DNA of 64,000 nucleotides from NCBI GenBank assembly GCA_016709545.1, contig JADJMO010000004.1, forward strand, positions 248,001 through 312,000, read 5' to 3'. The notes below the pieces were generated by a model. The model ran no database searches. It was given only the letters and a program-made list of their open reading frames with translations, and was not told the origin of the DNA. Source of the DNA: Myxococcales bacterium (GTDB taxonomy: Bacteria; Myxococcota_A; Polyangia; Polyangiales; JADJMO01). A program made the translations under genes and the position numbers. Positions 41,964 through 51,385 of the stretch are shown here, one piece after another. Each line of letters begins with the position of its first letter. Position 1 is the first letter of the stretch.

Positions 41964-44258
41964 TCACTTCCCGAGCGCCTCGGCACGGTTGACGATGCGC
42001 GGCGTCAGGAAGATGACGAGCTCGCTGCGGGTGTCGCTGGCGCGGCGGCGCTGGAACAGGATGCCGATGATCGGGATCGACCCGAAGAACGGCACCTGGT
42101 CGAGGTTGCGGCCGGTGTTGCGCGTGTAGATGCCGCCGATCACGACGGTCGCCCCGTCGGGCACGAGCAGGTCGGTCTCGGCCTGGCGCTTGAGGATCGT
42201 CGGGTCGCCACGGGCCGACGTCTGGTTGAAGTCGGGCTCGTCGCGGTTGATCTTCACGTGCATCGCGACGCTGCCGTCCGCGGTGACGTGGGGCTTCACG
42301 GTGAGCGCGAGCTTGGCCTCCTGGAAGGTCGTCTGCACGCCCTGGGCGCTGATCTGCGAGAACGGGATCAGGGTGCCCTGCGAGATCGTCGCCTCGCGGT
42401 TGTCGAGCGTGAGGATGCGCGGGCTCGAGATGATGCGCAGCATGCCGCTGGTCTCGGCCGCGGAGAGGCGCACGTTGAGGTTGACGATGTCGTTGATCGA
42501 GCCGAGGGCGAGGCCGAGGGCACCACCGCTCCCGGTGCCGGCCGCCGCGGGCAGGTTGACCGCGAAGTTCGGGTTGGGGATGGCGTTGGTGAGCGGCGAG
42601 AGACCGGCCGTCGGGGTCTGCTGGTCGCTCGCGCCGCCGACGAGGCCGATGCGGCTCGGGAACGCGAGGCCGGTCGGGTTGCCAGTGGCCGCGCTCATGG
42701 TCATGTCGCCACCCCACTGGATGCCGACGTCGCGGAGGTAGCGGCTCGTGGCCTCGACGATGCGCGCCTCGACCAGCACCTCGGGGGTCTGCGTGTCGAG
42801 CGAGTGCACGAGGGCCTCGATCTGGTCGAGGTTCGCGGCCACGTCGCGGACGATGAGCACGTTGGTGCGCTCGTCGATGGTGATCTTGCCGCGCGGCGAC
42901 TTGAGCTCCTCGGCCTTGGCGGCGAGCTCGGCGGCGGTCGCGTAGCTCACCGGGATGAGGCGGGTCTCGATCGGCGCGAGCTCGAGCTCCTGCTTCTTCT
43001 TGGCGATGGCCATCTCGCGCTCCTTCTCGAGCGCCTCGGCCTTGGCCACGCGGATCAGGTTGCCGCTGCGCACCATGCCGAGGCCCTTGGCCTGCAGCAC
43101 GACGTCGAGCGCCTGGTCCCACGGGACGTTCTTCATCTTGATCGTGATCGAGCCCGACACGTCGTCGGCGGTCACGATGTTCACCTTCCCCACCTCGGCG
43201 AGGAGGCGGAGGATGTTGTGGATGTCGGCGTCCTTGAAGTCGAGGTCGATCCGCTTGCCGCTGTACTTGCCGGTGCCGACCGCCTGCATGGGCACGCTCG
43301 AGAGGAACGCGCTCGCCGAGTCGTCCTGCTCGACCACCATCGGCTTCTCGGTGGCGATGGTCTTGGTCTTCTTGGCCGGCTTGCCGTCGGCGCCGATGCC
43401 GGTGACCTTGGAGTTCTTGGGGTCGATGAGCGGCACGTAGCCGGGCTTGGTGAACGTCCAGACCAGCACCGCGGTGCCGTCGTCCTTGTTCTCGACCTTC
43501 ACCTCGGCGGTCGCCTCGCTCGCGCGGTCGGCCTCGAGGACGACGCTGTCGCCCTTCTTGAACGAGGAGACCGAGGCGAGCAGGCCCTTGAACGCGCCGA
43601 CGTCGAGGGTGCGCTCGAGGTCGGAGGGCAGCTCGGCGAGCGGCAGCTCGAGGCGGGCCTTGTTGCCCGTGGCCGGCGCGGTCGCGAACACCGGGGCCGA
43701 GGAGAGCTTCACCACGACGCGGTCCTGGCCGTCGCCGTGCACGTAGGAGACGTCGGTGATCTTCGGGCCCTTGCCCTTGGTCGGCTTGGCGGCGTCGCCC
43801 GAGAGCCAGACCTTGAGCGTGTTGCCGTCGACGCGCACGCGGTAGGTGGCGTCCTTCACGAGGGCGATCGACACCCGGGTGAGCTTCGCGCCGCCCGACT
43901 CGGCCACCTGGGCCAGCACTCCGCCGACCACCCCGACGGGCGCCGTGAGCGCGGTGACCGCGCTGTCGACGTCGCTGTCGTTGATGTCGACGATGACGCG
44001 GCCGGCGTCGACGCGCGCGGTGTAGGTCGGCGTCCCGGTCAACGCCACGGTGACCTCGGTCGCGCCCTTGGGCGCGGAGGCGGCGGTGGCCTGCGCGTCG
44101 TCGAGGACGTGCACCTCCACCTTCTTCACGTGGTTCTTCGTCGGCGGAGCGGCGAACGCTCCCGTCGAGGAGAGCGCTGAGCCGAGCATCACGGCAGACA
44201 GGCCGAGCGGAATCACCCGCTTGTGGCCCACATGCTTTCCCGATTCCCGTCGCTTCAT
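41964..44258 (-). CDS. pilQ: Type IV pilus secretin PilQ
   Basis: A 764-residue outer-membrane secretin through which the type IV pilus passes. After the signal peptide (about 1-36, ending GAFA) come AMIN-like peptidoglycan-binding modules (about 45-260), an STN/N0 domain (about 345-410, KRIDLDFKDADIHNILRLLA), the N1 domain (about 430-515, TRLIPVSYATAAELAAKAEE, DERTNVLIVRDVAANL) and the secretin channel (about 560-755, IISSPRILTLDNREATI, FFGSIPIIGILFQRR, ELVIFLTPRIV). GAGGAG precedes the ATG by six bases. It is the last gene of the pilMNOPQ operon; a 90-base gap separates it from pilP. Confidence 0.95.
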   Translation of the reverse strand: MKRRESGKHVGHKRVIPLGLSAVMLGSALSSTGAFAAPPTKNHVKKVEVHVLDDAQATAASAPKGATEVTVALTGTPTYTARVDAGRVIVDINDSDVDSAVTALTAPVGVVGGVLAQVAESGGAKLTRVSIALVKDATYRVRVDGNTLKVWLSGDAAKPTKGKGPKITDVSYVHGDGQDRVVVKLSSAPVFATAPATGNKARLELPLAELPSDLERTLDVGAFKGLLASVSSFKKGDSVVLEADRASEATAEVKVENKDDGTAVLVWTFTKPGYVPLIDPKNSKVTGIGADGKPAKKTKTIATEKPMVVEQDDSASAFLSSVPMQAVGTGKYSGKRIDLDFKDADIHNILRLLAEVGKVNIVTADDVSGSITIKMKNVPWDQALDVVLQAKGLGMVRSGNLIRVAKAEALEKEREMAIAKKKQELELAPIETRLIPVSYATAAELAAKAEELKSPRGKITIDERTNVLIVRDVAANLDQIEALVHSLDTQTPEVLVEARIVEATSRYLRDVGIQWGGDMTMSAATGNPTGLAFPSRIGLVGGASDQQTPTAGLSPLTNAIPNPNFAVNLPAAAGTGSGGALGLALGSINDIVNLNVRLSAAETSGMLRIISSPRILTLDNREATISQGTLIPFSQISAQGVQTTFQEAKLALTVKPHVTADGSVAMHVKINRDEPDFNQTSARGDPTILKRQAETDLLVPDGATVVIGGIYTRNTGRNLDQVPFFGSIPIIGILFQRRRASDTRSELVIFLTPRIVNRAEALGK

Positions 44259-44348
44259 GGCGCACTCCTCAATGGATAAACAACTTATGTAACTGATCGG
44301 AGTCCGACCTACACCTACATGGGCCCGCGTGAGCGGGCCAACTTCGGG

Positions 44349-44925
44349 TCAGGTCTTCTCGGTGTCGGTGTGGAGGAAGATCTCGCGGTAGGTGGGCTGC
44401 ACCTCGGGGTGCAGCGTGTCCTCGCGGACGAGCACGACCTCGTTCGGCTTGATGCGGTCGATCTTCCAGTGCAACGGGTAGCTGCTCATGGCCCCGGCCC
44501 CGAGCTTCACGAGCTCGCCGCGGGCGATGTGCACACCGCGCTGCACGACGTGCCCCTTGCCCGCCGGGTCGACGAACATGGCGCGCGGACCGTCGGCGGC
44601 GGTGACGATCGCGACGAGCTTGAGCTCGTCGATCGAGTACTTCTCGAGGAGCACCGCGTACTGCGGCTGGAGCTTCACCTCGACGACGGGCTTCACCGCC
44701 TGCGCGAACACGTGGAACGGGTCGCGGCTCGAGTCGCTCTCGGTGAAGTCCGAGTCGTTGATCGGCACGTTGGGCGCGGAGCCGCTCGCGGAGGCCGAGG
44801 CGATGGCGGGCCGCGCGGCGGGGCGGCGCGCCCGGGGCGGCGGCGGCGGCGCTGCTGTTGCCGCACGCGGCGAGAAGACCGATCGCGAGGGCGAGGCTCG
44901 GGCCGACGATTCGAAGCGTGTTCAT
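44349..44925 (-). CDS. pilP: Pilus assembly lipoprotein PilP (frameshifted)
   Basis: Repaired, a 191-residue inner-membrane lipoprotein that links the PilNO dimer to the PilQ secretin. The ATG at 44925 (overlapping the pilO stop) opens MNTLRIVGPSLALAIGLLAAC, a clear lipobox; after an Ala/Pro segment the frame breaks near the four-G run at 44820-44823, where removing one base continues into SAPNVPINDSDFTESDSSRD and the PilP domain (LEKYSIDELKLVAIV, YPLHWKIDRIKPNEVVLV). The unrepaired 3' frame starts at 44768 and lacks a signal. The tail (about 150-191) is the usual beta-domain end. Confidence 0.85.
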
Positions 44926-45594
44926 TTCGGTGCTCCGGGCGGGGGCGGCGGAGTGGGGGGAGCGCCCGGCGCGGGCGGTGCGCCAGGGGCACCTGGCGCG
45001 CCCGGCGCCGGCGCCTTGTTCGCGTGGAACGTGGTCGTGAGGCAGCTCGTCGTGATGATCGACTCGCCCTCGTCCGCGGTGGGGTTCGGGTTGATCGGCT
45101 TGCCGAGGTTGATGTTCTCGACGTTGATGATGCGGTCGAGCTTGCTGACGCCGTAGAAGAACCGCGCCACCTGGTGGAAGCGGCCCACCACCTCGAGCTT
45201 CACGGGCGCGCGTGTAGAACTGCTGCGGCTGCGGATCGATCGGGTTGACGAGGCGCACCTTGAGGCCCGCGATCTCCGCCTGCTGGTTGATGGCCGTGAG
45301 GAACGACGCCATCTCGTTGGTCTCCGGCAGCTGCCGGTTCAGATCGCGCGCGCGGGCTCGCTTCTCCTCGAGCTTGGTCGCGTCGTCGAGGTAGGCCTTG
45401 TACGCGGCCGCGGCGGAGCGCTGCTCGTTCTGCAGCTGACCCTTGCGGTCGGTCGCGGCGCGCAGCGCGTTGGAGAGGTCGGTGTAGAAGAAGAAGTAGT
45501 AGAGGCCGGCGGCGGCCACGAGACCGACCAGGCCGAGCAGCAGCTTGACCGGCGTCCCGATCTCGCGCCCCTTGGCGGCAGCGGGGGGAGCCAT
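44922..45594 (-). CDS. pilO: Pilus assembly protein PilO (frameshifted)
   Basis: Repaired, about 224 residues: a short cytosolic N-terminus, one membrane helix (LLLGLVGLVAAAGLYYFFFY), a coiled coil (about 45-100) and a ferredoxin-like domain (KVRLVNPIDPQPQQFYTR, then PVKLEVVGRFHQVARFFYGV) with a Pro/Gly/Ala-rich C-terminus. The break lies in the GCGCGCG run at 45206-45212; adding two bases (one more GC) gives FYTRAPVKLEVVG, restoring the conserved Pro-Val before the domain strand. It pairs with PilN in the inner-membrane alignment complex. It follows pilN directly; its stop overlaps the pilP start. Confidence 0.85.
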
Positions 45595-46245
45595 CTAGTA
45601 CCGGACCTTTCCCTTGATGGTGAACGCGATGGTCGTGTAGGTCGTGCCGACCGCCATCACCTTCACCGAGTTCTGCTCCTCGGTCTTCACGAGCATGACG
45701 TCGGTGAAGAACCGCGACACGGTCATCCGGCGGAGGAACTCCGCGACGTCCCCGTTGGTGCTGCCCACCCCGCCGATCTCGATGGTGCGATCGAGCTCCT
45801 TGAACCCGCCCAGCCACAGGCGGTGCGGATCCCACTTCTCGTTGGGCAACATGCCCGGGTTCTCGACCTTGAGCTTGTCGATCGTCTCCTTGTCCATCGT
45901 CGGGAGCTTGCCCGGCGTGAGGATGCGGGAGAGCTCGAGCATCACCGCCGTGGGGCCGGTGCGGCCGGCCTGCAGCTTGGCGATGGCGTCCTCGCGCGCC
46001 TGGAACTCGGCGAGCTGACGCTTCACGTTCTCGTGGTTCGCGACCTTGCTCTTCTTGTCGGCGATGTCGGCCTCGAGCTGCCGGTTCTCGTCGAGCTGGG
46101 CGTCGAGCTCGCGCTTCTTGCCGCCGTGCACGATCGCGATGCCGACGATCTCGAGGACCGCGGCGGCGACCAGCACGACGACCCAGGCCTTGCTGCCTTC
46201 CCGCTTGGCCTGGACCTTACGCGGGAGGAGGTTGACGCGAATCAT
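45595..46245 (-). CDS. pilN: Type IV pilus assembly protein PilN
   Basis: A 216-residue inner-membrane protein. MIRVNLLPRK is the family's N-terminal motif that binds PilM; one membrane helix (AWVVVLVAAAVLEIVGIAIV) and a coiled coil (about 45-100, RELDAQLDENRQLEADIADK) follow, then a ferredoxin-like periplasmic domain (TIEIGGVGSTNGDVAEFLRR). The start overlaps the pilM stop (ATGA). Length and context fit the family. It forms heterodimers with PilO. Confidence 0.93.
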   Translation of the reverse strand: MIRVNLLPRKVQAKREGSKAWVVVLVAAAVLEIVGIAIVHGGKKRELDAQLDENRQLEADIADKKSKVANHENVKRQLAEFQAREDAIAKLQAGRTGPTAVMLELSRILTPGKLPTMDKETIDKLKVENPGMLPNEKWDPHRLWLGGFKELDRTIEIGGVGSTNGDVAEFLRRMTVSRFFTDVMLVKTEEQNSVKVMAVGTTYTTIAFTIKGKVRY

Positions 46246-47294
46246 GCGCGCTTCTCCTTGTCCTTGCGGAGCGCGAGCCCGAGGGCGACGCCGAGCTGCT
46301 CCCCGTGCTCGGTGGCGAACTGCTGGTTCACGCCTGCTTCACAGGCGACCTTGCTCATCGGGTTGAACCTCTCGACCGGCACGCGCGCGCGGCGCTCGAT
46401 GGCGGTGGCGAGGCTCGGCAACGCCGCGCCGCCCCCCGCGAGGAAGATGCGGCTGATCTCCTGCTCGCCGCTCGTCGCGAGGAAGAAGTCGAGGCTGCGC
46501 TGGATCTCGCCGGCGAGGCCGTCGGCCACCTGCATGAGGACGTTCTGCACCTGCTGGGGCACGGGCTCGGTGCCGGTGCCGCCCATCTTGTAGGCCTCGG
46601 CCTGCTCGCGGGCGACGCCGAGCTGCTTCTGGATCTCCTCGGTGAAGCTGTTGCCGCCGTTGGCGATGTCGCGGGTGAACTGGCTCACCCCCTTGGCGAC
46701 GATGTTCAGCGAGGTGAGCGAGGCGCCGACGTTGAGCAGCGCCACCGTGTGGTCCGGCGGCAGCCCGTAGGTCACCTCGAACACGTTCTGCAGGGCGAAG
46801 GCGTCGATGTCGACGCAGATCGGCTTGAGCTTCGCCTCGCGGGCGAGCTCGGCGTAGTCGTTGATCTCGTCGCGCTTGGCGGCGACGAGCAGGAGGTCCA
46901 TCTGGCCGGCCTCGGGCCGGCGCCGGAGCACCTCGTAGTCGATCTGCACGTCCTTGATGTCGAAGGGGATGTGCTGCTCCGCCTCCCACTGGATCTGCTC
47001 GGCGAGCTCCTCCGCCGTCATCAGCGGGACGCTGATCTTGCGGATGATGACCGACTGGCCGCTGACCCCGAGCGCGACGTCCTTCTGCTTGAGGCCGTTG
47101 TCGCGGAAGACCTTCTGCAGGGCCTCCACCACGGCGCTCGTGTTCATGACGTGCCCGTCGATGATGGTCTGCGGCGGGAGCGGCTCGAAGCCGAGCTTCA
47201 CGAGCGCGAGCCCCTTCCTGGTCTCCTTGAGCTGGCAGACCTTGATGGAGCTCGAGCCGATGTCGACCCCAACCAGGTTCTTCCCCTCGGCCAT
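46242..47294 (-). CDS. pilM: Type IV pilus assembly ATPase-like protein PilM
   Basis: A 350-residue actin-like cytosolic protein that docks on the N-terminus of PilN. The nucleotide-binding fold is shown by LVGVDIGSSSIKVCQL (phosphate 1), ALLNVGASLTSLNIV (phosphate 2) and IFLAGGGAALPSLA (adenosine). It is the first gene of the operon pilMNOPQ. About 170 bases separate it from the divergent LysM-DUF882 gene; that gap holds the operon's promoter, but no consensus could be named. Confidence 0.94.
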   Translation of the reverse strand: MAEGKNLVGVDIGSSSIKVCQLKETRKGLALVKLGFEPLPPQTIIDGHVMNTSAVVEALQKVFRDNGLKQKDVALGVSGQSVIIRKISVPLMTAEELAEQIQWEAEQHIPFDIKDVQIDYEVLRRRPEAGQMDLLLVAAKRDEINDYAELAREAKLKPICVDIDAFALQNVFEVTYGLPPDHTVALLNVGASLTSLNIVAKGVSQFTRDIANGGNSFTEEIQKQLGVAREQAEAYKMGGTGTEPVPQQVQNVLMQVADGLAGEIQRSLDFFLATSGEQEISRIFLAGGGAALPSLATAIERRARVPVERFNPMSKVACEAGVNQQFATEHGEQLGVALGLALRKDKEKRA

Positions 47295-47467
47295 CCTGCC
47301 CTCGCCTGCATCCCTTCCGATTGACCGTGGCCTACGCCGGGTCGCTCCCGATCAGCATGTCATCGCGCACCCTCTGTGGCCAAAAATCGCGTGTAGGGAA
47401 GCCGTCACCTTGCGCCGAGCGTTCCGCGGCCGTAATTCTCTCGCCCCCCCCGGGACGCTGGACCCTG

Positions 47468-48391
47468 ATGTCGCACCTCTCCTTCTCCATCCTCCCTGCC
47501 TGGGGCCCGCGCGCGCTGGCCATCGCGCTGTCCGTCGCGGCCCCCGCGGTCGTGATCGGCGCCTTCCCTGGGCTCGCCGAGAGCGCCGAGGTGCAGCACG
47601 TGGTCGGCAAGGGCGAGAAGATCGACCAGATCGCCAAGAAGTACGGCGTCACGGTGCAGGCCATCACGAGCGCCAACAAGCTCAAGGACCCGACCAAGCT
47701 CAAGCCGGGCAGCAAGCTGATCATCCCCGCGGCCAAGAACGCGGCGGCCAAGGCCAAGACCTTCGAGTCCGCGCCCAAGCACCCCGGCCAGGCCACGCTG
47801 ATCCGCTTCGGCACCAAGGAGACGCAGACCCTCAAGCTGGTCGACAAGAAGCACAAGCTCGTGCCCGGCGTGCTGCCGCGCATGGCGCGCATGATGCGGT
47901 TCGGTCCGCTCAACATCGAGCACCCGATCGACCCGCGCCTCGTCGGCCTGCTCGCCCAGGTGTCCGATCACTTCGGCGGCCGCTCGATCGAGATCGTCAG
48001 CGGGTTCCGCCCGAAGACGCCGACCCAGTACACGCCGCACAGCAACCACAACGTCGGCAAGGCGATCGACATGCGCATCCAGGGCGTGCCGAACGAGGTC
48101 CTGCGCGACCACTGCAAGAGCTACAAGAACGTCGGCGTGGGCTACTATCCGAACTCCCTGTTCGTGCACTTCGACGTGCGCGCGAAGTCGACCACCTGGG
48201 TCGACCTCTCCAAGCCCGGCGAGGCCCCCAAATACGTGCAGCCAGGCCAGGACATCGACCACGGCACCGACGATCTCGGCTCCGAGGGGGTCGATCTCTC
48301 GGGGAAGGACACGGGCAAGGACGAGCCCAGCCCTTCCGCCTCCGTGGTTGCCCCTGCCCCCAGCGCCAAGCCCTCGACCAGCGCGAAGTGA
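47468..48391 (+). CDS. Secreted LysM and DUF882 (M15-like) peptidoglycan protein
   Basis: A 307-residue exported protein. After a hydrophobic signal (WGPRALAIALSVAAPAVVIG, cleavage near AESA) comes a LysM domain (about 38-82, GKGEKIDQIAKKYGV) and a DUF882-type peptidase domain (about 130-250) with SGFRPKTPTQ, HSNHNVGKAIDMRI (HxxGxAxD zinc site) and FVHFDVR. A Lys/Ser/Pro tail ends the chain. Such proteins bind and cut peptidoglycan crosslinks or stem peptides. Its position next to pilM suggests, but does not prove, help in opening the cell wall for the pilus machine. The start at 47468 is chosen by the signal peptide. Confidence 0.82.
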   Translation: MSHLSFSILPAWGPRALAIALSVAAPAVVIGAFPGLAESAEVQHVVGKGEKIDQIAKKYGVTVQAITSANKLKDPTKLKPGSKLIIPAAKNAAAKAKTFESAPKHPGQATLIRFGTKETQTLKLVDKKHKLVPGVLPRMARMMRFGPLNIEHPIDPRLVGLLAQVSDHFGGRSIEIVSGFRPKTPTQYTPHSNHNVGKAIDMRIQGVPNEVLRDHCKSYKNVGVGYYPNSLFVHFDVRAKSTTWVDLSKPGEAPKYVQPGQDIDHGTDDLGSEGVDLSGKDTGKDEPSPSASVVAPAPSAKPSTSAK

Positions 48392-48592
48392 CCCACGGGC
48401 CGCGCCCGTTCTGAGCACCCGTTCTCAGGCCTACCAGGCTGGGTCACAGTTGACTCAATGGCGGGTCTCAGGTGACCCCGAGCGGCGCAAGACGGCCGGT
48501 CGAAGGCGCCGATAAGTGGGTCTCGAACGACCCGCACGATTCACGATCGTCGAGAATTTCCCTCTGGCGCGGCGTTCGCTTGAGGGAGGTCC

Positions 48593-49186
48593 ATGCTTAC
48601 CGCCACCCCCGCGTTTGCGACGCCGAGCTCGGAGGAGATTTCTCGCCATCTGCCCCTCGTGCGGCAAGTGGTGGCAGGCTTCGTGCGTCGGCTCCCCGTC
48701 AACGTCCTCCGGGACGACCTCGTGGCGGCCGGCATCCTCGGCCTCGTCGACTCGCTCCGCAAGAACGGCGGCGATGGTGGGCCGACCTTCGAGAGCTACG
48801 CGCGCATCCGCATCCGCGGCGCGATCCTCGACGAGCTCCGCAGCCAGGACTGGCTCCCGCGTCGCGCGCGCTGGGCCGCCGAGGGCAAGACCGACCGCGT
48901 GGCCACGGTCGTCGCGGTCGTGGGCCTCGACGACGCGAGCGGCGAGCTCCCGTTCGCCGACGACGCCCCGCACGCCGAGGCGCTGCTCGCGGAGCAGGAC
49001 GAGGCCCGCGAGCTCGCGGCCGTCGTCGAGCAGCTGCCGCCCCGCGAACGCCTGATCGTGCAGATGCACTACTTCCAGGGCGCACGCTTCAAGGACATCG
49101 GCGAGGCGCTCGGCGTGAGCGAGCCGCGGGTCTCGCAGCTGCACACGCGCGCGATGAGCCAGCTCCGCAAGCTCCTCGCCGCCTGA
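48593..49186 (+). CDS. FliA/WhiG-type (sigma-28 group) RNA polymerase sigma factor
   Basis: A 197-residue sigma factor, shorter than FliA (about 240). Region 2 is clear (HLPLVRQVVAGFVRRLP, RDDLVAAGILGLVDSL, YARIRIRGAILDELRSQDW) and the region-4 helix-turn-helix is present (LPPRERLIVQMHYFQGARFK, EALGVSEPRVSQLHTRAM). Region 3 is short and acidic (about 105-135). GGGAGG lies five bases before the ATG. No flagellar gene is nearby, so in this organism it may serve pili, development or stress instead (inference). Hairpins follow the stop. Confidence 0.85.
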   Translation: MLTATPAFATPSSEEISRHLPLVRQVVAGFVRRLPVNVLRDDLVAAGILGLVDSLRKNGGDGGPTFESYARIRIRGAILDELRSQDWLPRRARWAAEGKTDRVATVVAVVGLDDASGELPFADDAPHAEALLAEQDEARELAAVVEQLPPRERLIVQMHYFQGARFKDIGEALGVSEPRVSQLHTRAMSQLRKLLAA

Positions 49187-49229
49187 GTTTGTTTTCGGCC
49201 TTCGGCCGGTTTCGCGCCCATGGGGGTCC

Positions 49230-49253
49230 TGCCCCCGGGCTGAAGCCCGGGGC
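49230..49253 (+). terminator. GC hairpin after the FliA-like sigma gene
   Basis: TGCCCCCGGGCT and AGCCCGGGGCA pair with a very short loop and one bulge. A smaller stem, CGGCC-TTC-GGCCG, lies nearer the stop at 49196-49208 with a few T residues after it. Either could end transcription, although no long T-run is present. Confidence 0.45.
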
Positions 49254-49445
49254 ACCGACGGAGGGCCGGGGGGGTTCCGGGGGGGGGGCGGGCCCCCCCG
49301 GGGCTTTTTCCGCGCCCCGGCGGCGGGCGCCCCCCGGGGGGGGGGGGGGGGGGGGGGGGGGACGCCGCCGGCCGCGCGGGGGCCCGGGGGGGGGGGGGGG
49401 GGCCCGGGCCGGGGCAGGGGGCGGACGGGCCCTCAGACGTGGGCT
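49254..49445. repeat. Low-complexity region with long poly-G tracts
   Basis: This interval holds only G/C runs, including 26 consecutive G (49336-49361) and 17 (49386-49402), with no plausible gene. It separates the sigma factor from the PEGA-region gene. The runs could form G-quadruplexes, but their length and the surrounding C/G blur look like poor-quality sequence. Confidence 0.75.
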
Positions 49446-51320
49446 TCAGTCGCGGAGCTTCAGGATCAGGTTGACCTTGTCGCCGGCCTTGACCGTGGTG
49501 CTGCCGCTCTTCTTCAAGGTCTCGTCGCCGTCCTTGGCCACGCACGTGACGTTGGCCGGGCCGGCGGGGAGCTTGATGGTCAGCGGCGTGTGACCGCGGG
49601 GCGTGCCGTTGACCACGCAGTTGGACGGCGGCAGCGTGTTCACGAACAGCGTGCCGTCGCCACCCGACGGAGGCGGCGCGGTGGTGGTCGCGGGCGGTGC
49701 CACGGTGGTGGCCGGCGGCGCGGTCGTCGTGGCCGGCGGCGCGGTCGTCGTGGCCGGCGGCGCGGCCTTGCCCTTCTCGGTCAGCTCGAGCTTGACGGTC
49801 ATGTCAGGGTCGTCGCCGAACTCGAGCTTCTTGCTGTAGTCCTCGAAGCCGGTGGCGGTGCCCGTGACCGTGTACGACTTGGTGGTGTCGAGCTCGATCG
49901 GCTGACCGTCGTCCTTGAGATCGGTCTTGGTCTTGCCGTCGTCGAGCTGCGCCTTGAGGCCCTTGGTGAGGAAGACGAACTTGGTCTTCACCACCTTGAG
50001 GGTGAGCTTCACGTCGTCGAGCGCCTTGATCTGGCCCTCCTCGACGTTGATGTCGACCTCCTTGGTCGCGTACTTGGAGCCGCCGATGAACTTGAGCTTG
50101 TGCTTGCCCGGCTTGAGCTCGAACTCCTTGAGCGGGAGCTTCTCGGCCTTCTCGCCGTCGATCTCGACCTTGAGGCCATCGATGGACGAGGCGACGGTGA
50201 GGCCCGTCTTCTTGGAGACGACCTCGAGGTTCAGGTTGGCGACGGCGTCCTTGCCGGCCTCGACGGTGATGGTGGCCTTGGCCTCGGCCTCGCCGATCAT
50301 CGCCTTGACCGCGTGCACGCCGGGCGACACGCCCTCGATGCGGCAGGTGGTGTCCGAGCACTTCTCGCTCTGATCGAGGAACACCTTGAGGCCCGACTTG
50401 GGGCCCTTGATGTTGACGTTGACGAGCACGTTGCCGGGCCGGCTCGACATGAAGAAGAACGCGGCGACGCCCGCGATGGCCGCGAGCGCGATGCCACCGA
50501 GGATGAGGCCGGTGTTGCTCTTGTTGGGGCGGACGACCTGGGTGGCGTCGGCGATCGGGCGCGGCGCGGGAGGAGCCTGCTGCGGCGCCATCTGCGGCGC
50601 GGGCTGCTGCTGCGGCGGGAACGACGGCGCGGCCTGCACGGGCATCTGCTGCGGCGCGGGCGCGACCGCGGTGGCCGCCATGCCCATCGGAGGCATGCCG
50701 CTCGGCACGGGCGTGTTGGGCGGCATGTTGCCGAGACCCATGCCCTGCTGGATGCCGAACTGACCCTGGCCCATCGGCGCGCCGAGAGGCGTGGGCAGCG
50801 GAGCGGGCGGGGCGCTCGCGACGGGCGCGGCGCCCATCGGCGAAGACGGCGGCGGAAGGGGCGCGGGCGGCGGCGGCGCCGAACCAGCACCAGGCTGGCG
50901 AGAGGGCGGCGGCGGCAGCGGCTGCAGCATGCCGACCTGCGTGCCCTTGAGGTTGGCCGGGGGCGGCGGCAGGCCCTTCGGCGGCGCCGAAGGCGACGCA
51001 CCCATGGCCTCGGCGACCTGGTCCTTGTCGTAGATGTGCGTCTTCTCGTCCTCGTCGTCCCAGTCCATGTCCACCGTCGCGGCGCGCGCGGCCGGAGGCG
51101 CCATGGGGGGAGGAGGTGCCGCCGCGGCGGGCGTAGGGGGCGGAGGAGGCGGCGGCGCCGCGCGGCTCGGCGGCGGGGGCGGCGGGGCGGCACCGGCGCG
51201 GCTCGGCGGTGGCGCGATCGGCGGCGTGGACGTGCGCGGACCGCTGGGCGGTGGCGGCAACGGCGGCGCCATGCCGACCATCGTCGGCTGACGGGAACGC
51301 CCAGGAGGCGGCGGCGGCAC
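49446..51320 (-). CDS. Pro-rich, transmembrane, PEGA-domain protein (probably the C-terminal part of the adjacent kinase)
   Basis: The nominal GTG at 51320 is doubtful, since Pro-rich coding continues upstream without a start until near 51388. Residues are: a long Pro/Ala/Gln region, an acidic motif DWDDEDEKTHIYDKDQ (about 88-103), one membrane helix (TGLILGGIALAAIAGVAAFF), then periplasmic PEGA-like beta modules (VSPGVHAVKAMIGEAEA, LKPGKHKLKFIGGSKYATKE), Ala/Pro/Thr repeats, and a final PEGA-type domain (NCVVNGTPRGHTPLTIKL). Adding one G in the run 51390-51392 fuses it to the preceding kinase frame through DLDVFEGLTSKRGP. An independent gene starting at ATG 51430 (SD GGAG) is the other reading. 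Confidence 0.7.
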   Translation of the reverse strand: MPPPPPGRSRQPTMVGMAPPLPPPPSGPRTSTPPIAPPPSRAGAAPPPPPPSRAAPPPPPPPTPAAAAPPPPMAPPAARAATVDMDWDDEDEKTHIYDKDQVAEAMGASPSAPPKGLPPPPANLKGTQVGMLQPLPPPPSRQPGAGSAPPPPAPLPPPSSPMGAAPVASAPPAPLPTPLGAPMGQGQFGIQQGMGLGNMPPNTPVPSGMPPMGMAATAVAPAPQQMPVQAAPSFPPQQQPAPQMAPQQAPPAPRPIADATQVVRPNKSNTGLILGGIALAAIAGVAAFFFMSSRPGNVLVNVNIKGPKSGLKVFLDQSEKCSDTTCRIEGVSPGVHAVKAMIGEAEAKATITVEAGKDAVANLNLEVVSKKTGLTVASSIDGLKVEIDGEKAEKLPLKEFELKPGKHKLKFIGGSKYATKEVDINVEEGQIKALDDVKLTLKVVKTKFVFLTKGLKAQLDDGKTKTDLKDDGQPIELDTTKSYTVTGTATGFEDYSKKLEFGDDPDMTVKLELTEKGKAAPPATTTAPPATTTAPPATTVAPPATTTAPPPSGGDGTLFVNTLPPSNCVVNGTPRGHTPLTIKLPAGPANVTCVAKDGDETLKKSGSTTVKAGDKVNLILKLRD

Positions 51321-51385
51321 CGAGCGCGACGGTGGGGGCGGCGGGGCGTTCGAAGGCCCAGTGGGGCGCGGGCCCCTCTTCGAGG

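Noticed and set aside
48564..48580. Sigma-54-like -24/-12 element (CTGGC...TCGCT) before the FliA-like gene
   Set aside because: Spacing is right, but transcription would begin after the ribosome site and about three bases before the ATG.
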